Positions 21,447 to 31,240 of a DNA stretch of 64,000 bases are shown one piece after another (within the stretch, counting starts at the first letter, position 1; every line of letters starts with the position of its first letter). The notes beneath the pieces were generated by a model. That model did not search any database. It was given only the letters and a program-made list of their open reading frames with translations, and was not told the origin of the DNA. The translations under genes were made by a program, and so were the position numbers. Origin of the DNA: Pisolithus tinctorius (lineage: Eukaryota; Basidiomycota; Agaricomycetes; Boletales; Pisolithaceae); the NCBI GenBank assembly GCA_024663395.1, contig JANFAH010000037.1, forward strand, positions 186,001-250,000, in the 5' to 3' direction.

Positions 21447-22538
21447 GTCAATTTCGGGATGAGCAACGCAGAAGAGGTTGGCGGTGCCTTGCGCGGAGCG
21501 GCAGGAGTCGCAGCACGCGCGCTGGCCTGGTCTCTGTCAGCCATGACGCGGTCAACAGCCTCTCTCAGTGAGTTACATTCAGGGAAACGTGGAATTCGGC
21601 TCCCGTCCGCCAGATAGAGACGGTTGTCTGTACCTCTCATGATCTTACCGGCGCGGATATAAACTTCAACGAGTGCGCACATCCTCGTCCAGTGGTTGGG
21701 GTCTGCACAGAAGCCGCAGCCGGGTCTGCGTTGCTGCGGCGGAGGCTGCGTCTGGAAGTTGTATTCCTGTTTAATGACAGTACCAGCAGGTGGCACTTGC
21801 GGCATGTAAGCCGACGAGGGAGGTGCAGCTGGCGAGGCCGCGGTACCCATCGTCGGTACCGCGCTACGAAGAGCGGATCCTGTCAGAAGGAACTTGGCGG
21901 CTTTGACGACTTCTGCGAGTGGGTATGGATCGTCAGGGTGGAGGTCGGTGCGGACTATAGAGAGTCGATGACGAATACGATCTGCGATGGCCCTCGGGAA
22001 GCCATTCAGGAACATGGAATCCCGTTCCGTCTCTGCAAGCTTTTTAGTTTTAATGAGCAGGGCAGAAATCTTAGCAAATTTCCGCTGGTATTCTCCGAGG
22101 TCATCCTGGTTCCGCATAGGCTTGGACTGATATTCTTCGACGAGGTACTGCAAGTCTGCACGGCAGTAGCGGTCGTCACCCTCGCAGCCAGGGTACAAAC
22201 CCTTCACAGCTACCACGAAGGCATCCCAGTCGTCGGCCGCGGGAGCGGCTTCCGGAAGCGTTTGCCAGACCTCGGCTTCTTCGAGGTCAGCGTAGCGGAT
22301 TGCGGCTTTGATCTTGCCATGGTCATCAAGAGCAGCGAGAGTACCAAGGAAGTCGATGTCTTCGAGGTAGCGCGGAAGCTGCGCGGGAGAATCTCCACTA
22401 AATTTAGGTGAGTTTTGTGTCCCGCGGAGCGGCATCTGAAACTGAGGATTAGCCATTGGCGGGTTAGCCTGTGGTGGCGGTGCCGGATTGGTAACGGGTG
22501 GAACGGGTATTGGTTGCGGGTGCGAAGCGGTTGGTATA

Positions 22539-25067
22539 CAGTAGATGTTCTCGTAATGCATAACGTTGGGACGGATCATGTCCGGATGCATCATTAGAAA
22601 TATGTGGGCGTAGATATGTGTGACATCAAGTAACCATGTGACTGTGACTAGTCACATTCCACCACACCGCCCCCAAACCATCTCCCCAATGTTGGTTGTG
22701 TCAAACGTGCACCCTCCATCCTCCTCATCGTGATTCTAAACTGCCGCAGCCGTCAAGAGAGGTCAACTGCAGTGTCTGGCGTACCGTAAGTGATGCAGAC
22801 CCTCTCCATCTTCTCACATAACTGAATGACCTCCCCAAGGCCCATCTCCACATCTTGATGCTGCTCCGAGTCCTCTTCATCTGATTCAATCTCCAGAATC
22901 TCCCCATGTTTGATGGCCTCCTCATGTGTCACCTGTGCAATGATGGCTTCGTCACCACCTTCAAAACTGTAGTCGGAATCTCCCACTTCCTCTTCTTCAA
23001 CTGGATTCAGCATTTCATCCAAAGTAAGTGGTGACCCTATGATCCGTTTGCGTTGCTTAAGGTTATTAACAGCTGCTGAGAGGTCTTTCTCCACGTTGGA
23101 GAGTTGTGCAGGAGTAGCAGTTATTTGGGGTGTGTGTGAGAGCGTGAGTTGAGTGAGATGGCAGCCAAAAATCCTGAGAGTGAACACGTCGAGTCCTTCC
23201 AAAGCCTTTGATATGTTGTTTTCTGCATCCATGACAATTTTTAGCACTGGATCCCAGTCAGTTGCCAGGTAATGATTGCCAAGTGTGTCGTGAAGTTGAC
23301 GCTCAGCATTTGGCAGTGGGAGTTCTTCCAACATGGCAAATGTGCGCACAACCATCCAGGCCCTTGTATCTGCCATTGGTGAAGGATAAGATGTCGTTGC
23401 AGTATCAGGAGTGGAGCCGTAAGTGTTGGTATCAACTTGGGGCTGAATTTTTGTATGATTCCAGCAGTTTTTGATCGTCACTGCCTGCACGTTATTCCAT
23501 GCTTCGGTTACCAACATCATGGCCTCGAGTAAGTCAATCTTGTAGATCTCTGCCTGTCCTGTTTCATCGAGCTCAATTGCCCGGAGGCAGAAGGCTTTCC
23601 GGTAGAGCGCCTTTAATGTACGGATGATGCCTGCATCATCTGGCTGGATGTGCGAAGTAAGATTGGGTTCGAAATATTCAAGGTTGATGTTTCGGGGCAT
23701 GTAGTCGACATAGTGTCCTGCAAAATTGTCAAGGAGCAGGCAAATGAACCTGTTCTGATGACGCATGTTCATGTCAAGTGATTTGATCCACCTGCAGAAG
23801 TAAGTTAAGCTATCAGATTGTCGAGTGTATTGATTGACCATACTCCTCAAATATTTCCTTTGTCATCCAGGCTTTCTTGTTATGACGGTAATAAAGACCA
23901 TGGGATTGTGGAGATGTTTTCTTGAAGCAACGAGGATTCTTGTACTTTCCAATGAGGAGAAGAGGTAGTTTCTCACTACCATCTGCGTTACAAGCCACTC
24001 CAACAGTGATTCGAAATTTATCCTTCTTTTTCCCGCTCATCTGCTGTGTTGCAAGGCCACGGTCTGGTGGTGCACTGCAAACAGTAATCAGTGGGTGTTG
24101 TCTGCCATGCAGGAGCTTGACTTACAAAGCAAACAGACCAGTCTCGTCAAAATTGAAACGGTCCCTTGGAGCATACTTGGCCAAGACTTTTTGGAGGCGG
24201 GCTCTCTCGGCTTCCACAGCAGTCAAGTCAACAGAAGCAGCCTCACCATGTCTACGATACTCTTTGATATTGTAAGCCTTCTTGAACTTCGGAATCCACC
24301 CATCACCTTGCAGCTGCTCCTCCTTGGGGACACCCAAGTCAATCTCGAACTTTGTCCGCTTGGCTACAAGCATAGCACCATTAACAGATTCTCGCTTTGA
24401 CTCCATATGCTTGACCCATAGATACAGAGCACGTTCTACATCCGGTCATGTAACAATGCGCTGCCGCTTCATTGATAATGCATTAGGATATTCATGAACC
24501 CGTGCTTCGAGGTTCTGCTGGTCTCGAAGTTTTCGAGACAGTGTTGACTGATCAAAGATAAGGGTACCCTCAGGGCAAGTCTTGAAATGCTGGACAACTG
24601 CATCTTGTGAGATGCCTGGGTGAGCATCAACATACATGAAGACAGTCATCCAGTCATGCAGAGTAAGCATGCCATGCTTGCATGCTTGAAGAGGTTGGGC
24701 AGAGCTCTTTGGAGAATCCTTGTTCGTGATGACTCGGGGTTTGCGGGGCTTATATGGAGCATGCTCGGTACGGGGTTTCCGTTTGAGCTGTGGGACACTC
24801 CATTCAGGCATGGGAACAGAACCAGAGAAGCACTGGGGGAAACTTCTAAGAAGCAGCAGCGTCTTCTGATTTTTTTTCACTTGCATTGCTTAGGTAACCA
24901 GTGAACATGTCCCCCAAATGTCAATCTAATAATGCATCATTGGTGGCATATCTTGATGCATTATGCGAAATGCGAACTCCCAGGCTGCCCAACTCGGGAC
25001 CTGGCCAAATCTGATGCAACACTAGAAATATGCACGGTGAGGTCATGCATTACGAGAACATCTACTG
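22539..25067 (-). mobile_element. pogo-like DNA transposon inserted in element B gag, TA duplication, 23-bp inverted repeats
   Basis: 2529 bp. Both ends begin CAGTAGATGTTCTCG in opposite orientation and are identical for 23 bp (22539-22561 and 25045-25067). They are flanked by TA at 22537-22538 and 25068-25069. TA target sites and CAGT ends are typical of the pogo/Tigger/Fot1 branch of Tc1/mariner. The transposase lies inside on the minus strand. Excision leaving one TA would restore gag. Confidence 0.93.
22753..24886 (-). pseudogene. pogo-like DDE_1 transposase, one nonsense codon
   Basis: Exons 24886-24126, 24074-23844 and 23791-22753, with introns of 51 and 52 bp. The N-terminal DNA-binding part (KHGMLTLHDWMTVFMYVD, STLSRKLRDQQNLEARVHE) resembles the Psq/CENP-B type helix-turn-helix. 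The catalytic core keeps the three acids: FDETGLFA, LLLDNFAGHYVDY and QPDDAGIIRTLKALYR. The C-terminus is acidic (NPVEEEEVGDSDYSFEGGD). A single TGA at 24446-24448 replaces what should be CGA (RIVT-R-PDVERAL); nothing else is broken. This copy is therefore probably inactive but its ends could still be moved in trans. The true ATG may be one downstream of 24886 (MPEWSVPQ). Confidence 0.88.
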
Positions 25068-25564
25068 TAGTGCGCGAGCGAGCTGGCGGAAGCGTTGGCG
25101 GGTTACTAATTGGCTGATGGGTGGTCTGCGACCGAGTGAGTGGTCGCGGCAGTGTGGCGGATGGAGCTGGGAGTCTGGGTATAGATTCAGAGGCGTCAAA
25201 GAGACGGGAAAAAGAGGGCGTCGGTGATGATGAATCAGATGATGTGACGGGTGTTAAAGGTGATGGCGGGGTTTCGGGCCTTCGGGGAGTCGAGTGGATA
25301 AAGCCACCGGGAAAATCAGGGGCAGTGAGATCTAGGTGATCCGACGCGACGGATATCTGATCTGCCGAGATATCAGGAGGAGTGATCGCGGGTAGTACCC
25401 ACGGAATGTCAGCGGGTAATTGCGCGTGATCCGGTGTTACGGGTGAAACAGGGTGGAAAATGTCGGAGTCTTCTGACAGGTTGAGATTACGAAAGTGCAG
25501 GCGTAAATTTTCTAGTTCGGTGCGTTCGGCGGTGCGCCTGAGCGACCTTCTGGAAGCGACAGCA

Positions 25565-25586
25565 GAATCCCTCGCGGTGGGCTCCA
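25565..25586 (-). other. Primer binding site of element B
   Basis: Two bases after the 5' LTR (element sense) comes TGGAGCCCACCGCGAGGG followed by ATTC. A tRNA with matching 3' end would finish in ...GGGCTCCA and have GAATCC in its T arm, as real tRNAs do. The tRNA was not identified; it would have U73. Confidence 0.65.
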
Positions 25587-25588
25587 GT

Positions 25589-26242
25589 TGTAGGAAAAGT
25601 CCAAGTAGCTGTACAACACGAGCTAGATGGCTTAGATAACAACAATAAGAAATGAAGGGAACGAATTGTTCGTCCCAAGGGATTCTGGACTGTCGGGACT
25701 AGAAGGAGAGACCCAGCGCTTTGTAGCGGTAGTGTTTCGTGACGTGCGCGGCGTGGTCCGCGGAGTAGTACTGGCGATACGAGCGGTGCGAGCGGTATAC
25801 GAAGTTCGTGCGCGGCGGAATGCGAGATGTTCGGTGTAGACAAAGTGGAAAAGAAACTCGTGGTGACCTTCCGAGTGCCAAAAGGTCCCATTCTGTACCT
25901 AAGTACAGGGCTTTATAGTCCGGACAAACCCGGAACCTAAGTAAGACAGGGTACAGTAAAGGAAAGCCGCGCGACAGCGCGTACACAGAAGACAGGCCAA
26001 ACTGAGGCCGAGGGTATACTACAAGCACTAAAGGAATAGAGACCGTGATAAAAGAAAGAGTCCGAGGAAAAACAACAACCGGAGCACAGCGGCCGCGGGT
26101 ATAGCATTGCGCGAGAGGGAGCGAGGGCGTGGGAAGGTAGCGCGTGAACAACGGTGAACGCGAGATGGGAGCGGACGTAACAGTAGTCACGGAACGGTTA
26201 ATGATAGGGGCTTACGCGTCCAGGGAATGCGGATTCCTCACA
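25589..26242 (-). repeat. 5' LTR of element B
   Basis: 654 bp, same as 13634-14287 except two A/G differences (near 14030 vs 25980 and near 14167 vs 26122 by eye). It would hold the element promoter. Confidence 0.93.
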
Positions 26243-28222
26243 CCATCTTTATGTTGCGTCGGGGGTACATCTTACTGCGGACAGGCCCGTCCATATGCTG
26301 TGACAATATAAATAATACTACTGAAGGGCCCGTCCATATATTGTGGCTCTATTAAATGATATTAGTGACGGGCCCGCCTTTATGTTTCGACAGGGTACAT
26401 CTTACTGGGGCCTGGCCCGTCCATTTGTTGTGACGATATACATGGTACTACTGAAGGGCCCGTCCATATGTTGCAATGCTATACATGAGATTACTGATGG
26501 GCCCGTCCATATGTTGTGAAAATATAAATAATATTACTGAAGGGCCTGTCCATATGTTGTGACTCTATTGAATGATACTAGTGACGGGCCCGTCTTTATG
26601 TTTCAACAGGGTACATCGTACTGGGGCCGGGCCCGCCCATATGTTGTGATGATATAAATAATACTACTGAAGGGCCCGTCCATATGTTGTGACTCTATTG
26701 AATGATACTAGTGACGGGCCTGTCTTTATGTTTCGACAGGGTACATCGTACTGGGGCCGGGCCCGCCCATATGTTGTGACGATATAAATAATACTACTGA
26801 AGGGCCCATCCATATGTTGTGACTCTATTGAATGATACTAGTGACAGGCCCGTCTTTATGTTTCGACAGGGTATATCGTACTGGGGCCGGGCCGCCCATA
26901 TGTTGTGACTCTATTAAATGATATTAGTGACAGGCCCATCTTTATGTTTCGACAGGGTACATCTTACTGTGGACGGGCCCGTCCATATGCTGTGACAATA
27001 TAAATAATACTACTGAAGGGCCCGTCCATATGTTGTGACTCTATTAAATGATATTAGTGACGGGCCCATCTTTATGATTCGACAGGGTACATCTTACTGG
27101 GGCCAGGCCCGTCCATTTGTTGTGACGATATACATGATACTACTGAAGGGCCTGTCCATATGTTATGATGCTATACGTGAGATTACTGATGGGCCCGTCT
27201 TTATGTTTCGTTAGAGGTACATCTTACTGTGGACGGGCCCGTCCATATGTTGTGACTCTATTAAATGATATTAGTGACGGGCCTGCCTTTATGTTTCGAG
27301 AGGGTACATGTTACTGGAGCCGGGCCTGCCCATATGTTGTGACGATATAAATAATACTACTGAAGGGCCCGTCCATATGTTGTGATGCTATACCTGAGAT
27401 TACTGACGGGCCCGTCCATATATTGTGACTCTATTAAATGATACTAGTGACGGGCCCGTCCATATGTCGTGATGCTATACATGAGATTACTGACGGGCCC
27501 GTCCATAAGTTGTGACAATATAAATAATATTACTGAAGGGCCCGTCCATATGTTGTGATGCTATACCTGAGATTACTGACGGGCCCGTCCATATATTGTG
27601 ACTCTATTAAATGATACTAGTGACGGGCCCGTCTATATGTTTCGACAGGGTACATCTTACTGGGGCCGGGCCCGCCCATATGTTGTGACGATATAAATAA
27701 TACTACTGAAGGGCCCGTCCATATGTTGTGATGCTATACATGAGATTACTGACGGGCCCGTCTTTATGTTTCGTCAGAGGTACATCTTACTGTGGACGGG
27801 CCCGTCTTTATGTCGTGACACCGTAAATGATATTACTCCTGGGCCCGTCCATATGTTGCCAACTTTGTATTCTAATCATAGACGGGCCCATCCTTATATT
27901 GTGACCCTCTCCATGTTATGATAGGCGGGCCCGCCTTGATGTTGCGACAGGGGTGTAACCTACTAGGACGGGCCCGTCCATGTCTTACAGCAGCTCAGTA
28001 TACTTAATTGGTCACGGGCCCGTCTAAATGTTTCAACATCCTTACCCACCACGGGCCCTCCCATATGTTGTGGTAATGCACTTACGGGCCCGTACATATG
28101 TTGCTCTCACTTTAGTCCCTCGGGCCTGTCCATGTGTACCGGCTGATCTATTTAGGCGGGCCCATCTCGGGGTCTATATAAGTGTTGGTGTTTTGGCGCA
28201 CAGGCTGCCCATGTGTTGTGAC
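26243..28222. repeat. GGGCCCGTC satellite array, about 44-bp monomers with a 130-bp higher-order unit
   Basis: About 45 monomers of 43-44 bp, each starting near GGGCCCGTC. At least four types follow the core: catatgttgtgactctattaaatg, ctttatgtttcgacagggtac, ccatatgttgtgacgatataaat and catatgttgtgatgctatacatg (start words only). Three types form a higher-order unit, seen as gactctattg at 26561, 26691 and 26821, exactly 130 bp apart. Many junctions carry the perfect palindrome GACGGGCCCGTC. The array is the right-hand half of the block broken by element B. Copies become less regular after about 27850. Confidence 0.9.
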
Positions 28223-28245
28223 TAAGTGTGACTACACTATGTGTA

Positions 28246-28933
28246 CCTAGCGGCAACTACACAACACTCATAGGGCACCTAATGTATGCATCAGTGGCCA
28301 CGAGGCCCGACATAATGTATGCGGTCAACAGACTCACATCCTTTACGGCAAATCCCGACCTGTCCCATTGGACGGCAGCAAAAAGAATACTAAGATATCT
28401 AGCGGGAACTAAAAGCTATGGGATTGCCTATAAGGCTGACCCAACTCATCCCGAACACAATAAATTAATTATGTATTCAGACGCTGACTTCACTAATGAC
28501 AACGATTGGATATCAATCTCAGGCTACATATCCGCCTTCAACCAGGGCGCGATCATGTGGTACTCAAAGAAACAGAATCACGTGGCCCTCTCCATGGCAG
28601 AAGCCGAATACATATCGATGGCGAACACAACGCATGAAATTATATGGCTATGAAGCCTACCGAGTGAACTAGATCGCCCACAGTTAGAGGCTACAACGCT
28701 CTGTGGCGATAACCAATCAGCGCTAGCGATTGCGAAAAATGCGCAATATCATCAATGATCAAAACACTTTGATACTAAAAATCACTTTATTCGCGACTGC
28801 GCGAGAAGAGAAATAATTAACTTAAAATACTGCCCTACGGCTGAAATGACGGCTGATATCTTCACTAAAGCATTAACCAGACCGAAACACGAACATAACA
28901 GAGAAGCCTTGGGCATGACCCCAGCTTGAGGGG
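28246..28933 (+). pseudogene. 3' end of a Ty1/copia pol (RT end and RNase H)
   Basis: LIGHLMYASVATRPDIMYAV and YSDADFTNDNDWISISGY are conserved copia RT/RNase H segments, followed by HVALSMAEAEYISMA and TADIFTKAL. The 5' part of the element is missing; the copia sequence starts where the satellite ends. Two in-frame TGA codons (28652, 28756) stand where Arg (CGA) is expected (WL-R-SL, YHQ-R-SKHFD). The frame ends in front of the purine tract gagggggag. Non-functional. Confidence 0.88.
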
Positions 28934-28936
28934 GAG

Positions 28937-29275
28937 TGTAGGAATACCAACCTGCCGTCACACCCAAATAAGGAAACAATGACACGCAGAGAGCATGGGA
29001 TATATGTCATAACCCCAAGAGGGGGACAAACAAAGTGAAAAATACAAAGGCAGGAGTAGGGGCAGACGCACCCCAACAGACGAGATATCAAATACACAAC
29101 GTAGATATAAGGTAGCTACTGCAGGGGATAGAATCCCTATGAGACGAGAATGTCACCTCGTCGACCTGCATCCCTGCCTGAGCACGCTGAGTCTTAAACC
29201 GAGCACCCTCGTGCACAACCTCACTTGTACCTAATCACTCCAACGTCAGTCACCACGCATGCATCATTCCTAACA
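28937..29275 (+). repeat. 3' LTR of the copia element
   Basis: 339 bp directly after the purine-rich tract, starting TGTAGGAATACC and ending CATTCCTAACA; the ends are inverted (TGTAGGAAT / ATTCCTAACA). No 5' partner in the window. Confidence 0.75.
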
Positions 29276-29507
29276 GAACCTTGTTTGCATAGGTCGTGTA
29301 TTGTAGCCAACCTTGCCAATGGAGTGACTGGTCGAAGCACAAACTACGTAAGCTCCCTCTTATCGCACTCGTTTTGGCCACGTTTCTCACCCGGTTTATA
29401 CATACATTCATTGGCATACTACATAACAAAGCCCTCTGGGCACTCTTGGATGCATTTTGGGAAAGCACGTGATGTAGTTCTTTACATTTACAAGTGACTC
29501 TACAGGA

Positions 29508-29610
29508 GATTCTATCGAGTGAGTGTGAGTTCAAGTTTACAGGATTCTATTGAGGGAGTGTGAGTCCAAATTTACAGTCTATTGGGTGAGTGCATGTTGA
29601 AGTGTACATA
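29508..29610. repeat. Short tandem repeat, about 35-bp unit, three copies
   Basis: attctatcgagtgagtgtga, attctattgagggagtgtga and tctattgggtgagtgcatg begin three successive degenerate units that also share ttcaagtttacag-like ends. Confidence 0.6.
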
Positions 29611-30540
29611 AGAGATTAGTACTGTGAGGGGGACGATATTGAATGGAGAAGTCTATGTGGCATGCATTTATGTTCTTTATGTGGGATGGTAGATCATATA
29701 ACTGTCATTTATGAGAGGATGTTTTCATGCTTAGAGGATGACATATGAGCAATCTTTGATGATGTGCAGGAAGGAGGCATCTCCCTCTCTGAGTGGTTTT
29801 AAACTGTCAAAACACATACAAAAATGATGGACAAGCAGCTGAATACTCATGAACACAGAGGGCATCAACACACCCTTGACAGTGCAGATGATGAAGCAGA
29901 ACCACTCTGTGAAATGCCACAATAGATTTAATATCCTTCAACATCAGGAAGGGGTACTGTTCCACAAACATGCACACTGAGTCTGCACAGCATACCAACA
30001 ATGATCCTCTAGGGTACACAGACTTGGCAGTAAATTCCTTGTGTATAGTAACACAGTCCAGCATATATTCTTGTCAAATAAACTTATAGCTGATAGCAGC
30101 AACAATGCTGGCACCAGCTGCATCAATACACAAGCAGCACACACCACTGTCCATGGTCATCTGCATGACATTATCTGACATGACATGTACAACAAAATGC
30201 AAATGCAGGAACCCCAATGCAACCAGTCCCCCTGAAAGGAAATCACATGTGATTGGACTTAATGGTCCAGTATGATCATTGAGGACAAAGAGTTTGCAGA
30301 CCTGGCCTGACAGTGTCCAGGAATATGCATGTATATGCAGGATGCCAGCAACACCAGGAAATGAAAAACACGTTCTGTGCAATGTATAGCAGATGCATTA
30401 ATTTCCAGCTGGTGCTGTCCTGACATATTCTGCAGACTTTGTCGGTGGTGGGGTGGCTGTGACTGAGCATGTTGGGTTCAATGTCAATTGATTCAGACTG
30501 GGTGTGTGCCTGCCATGCTTATGAATATTGACACATTGTG

Positions 30541-30570
30541 TTTGTTATACATTCCAAAATGTATAACAAA
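30541..30570. repeat. Perfect 13-bp inverted repeat
   Basis: TTTGTTATACATT and AATGTATAACAAA are separated by four bases. It could be a hairpin or a relic of a small inverted-repeat element. Confidence 0.6.
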
Positions 30571-31240
30571 ATAACTTCCACCAGAATCTGGCAAGACAAA
30601 CCTGGTATCAAATTGGCTGGCTGCTCACCTGAACTTTGCAGAAAAATGAAGTCTGACTCAACTTGGTTCACAGCAACATTCTACACCCTCCTTAGTCATG
30701 TCTCACACTCCTCACACCCTGCACCACTTACTTATGGAGTCTAGATCACATGGCTAACCCCAATATGCTCATTGTGGATTATGGACCAAGCCAAACAATA
30801 CAATACCACTTTAACAGCCCTTGGGATGTATGATGCCCTAGCACCAAATCAGTGAAGAGTGAAATAATCAGTTGGGATGAATGTATGCTTGTTTGCTGTT
30901 TTCTGCATGCATCCATGTGATGTGAAGTACTACCCTTTTAATGTCAGTGGCAAGATATACCAAGTACCAGAAGGCATCAATGCCTTGCTTCATAATAGGA
31001 TTGTTGGAACATAAAGTGCCCCTGTGGTACTTGACCACTGTGTGATGTTTGGCTGCTTACATAAGCTGAAATAGCGCACCTACTTGTAGTACAGTCAAAA
31101 ACATCATAATGCATACTGGTGGGACAGCCAAAACCTCACCTCAGGCAGCAGTTTTTTGGAGGGATGGTGGTCTGTTAGATATATATTTTGTGACAGCAAC
31201 AATGTATCTAACAGACCCTACCTCCAGCAGTGGTTCCTGG

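Larger units (their letters stand above)
21413..25583 (-). pseudogene. gag: Element B gag, split by a pogo-like transposon
   Basis: The 5' part reads on the minus strand from about 25583 to 25070 (EPTARDSAVASRRS ... PPARSRT), the 3' part from 22536 to the stop at 21413 (IPTASHPQP ... LLPS). Joining them across the transposon with one TA keeps the frame (RT-IPTASH). The 3' part carries a capsid-like helical region and a zinc knuckle C-x2-C-x4-H-x4-C (CGFCADPNHWTRMC), giving RNA binding and particle assembly. The 5' part is Pro/Ser-rich. The frame is open back through the primer site into the LTR without an ATG, so the start is unknown: splicing from an LTR exon or a non-AUG start are options. 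Confidence 0.82.
13634..26242 (-). mobile_element. Young full-length Ty3/gypsy retrotransposon 'B' with antisense Zn2Cys6 gene
   Basis: 654-bp LTRs at 13634-14287 and 25589-26242 differ at only two positions by eye, so the insertion is recent. Target duplication CCGT (13630-13633) / CCAT (26243-26246). On the minus strand the order is 5' LTR, primer site, gag (split by a pogo-like transposon), pro, pol, a region with the antisense Zn2Cys6 gene, then 3' LTR. Without the transposon the element is about 10.1 kb. pro and pol are open and pol keeps its catalytic motifs; there is no chromodomain. Gag is the only broken part. 15696-16429 and 16469-16608 hold nothing recognised. CpG is abundant, unlike the older elements to the right. 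Confidence 0.92.
29276..31146. other. AT-richer sequence without a recognisable gene
   Basis: CpG-poor, many stops in all frames and no protein similarity noticed. It contains a short tandem repeat (29508-29610) and a hairpin (30541-30570), listed separately. Probably old mobile-element remains. Confidence 0.5.

Noticed and set aside
25565..25586. Naming the primer tRNA of element B
   Set aside because: The complementary 3' end with U73 would fit more than one isoacceptor, and I cannot check the tRNA set of this genome.
26243..28222. CRISPR-like array of regular repeats
   Set aside because: Eukaryotic context, no constant repeat with unique spacers: the whole monomer is repeated, with types recurring in a higher-order pattern.
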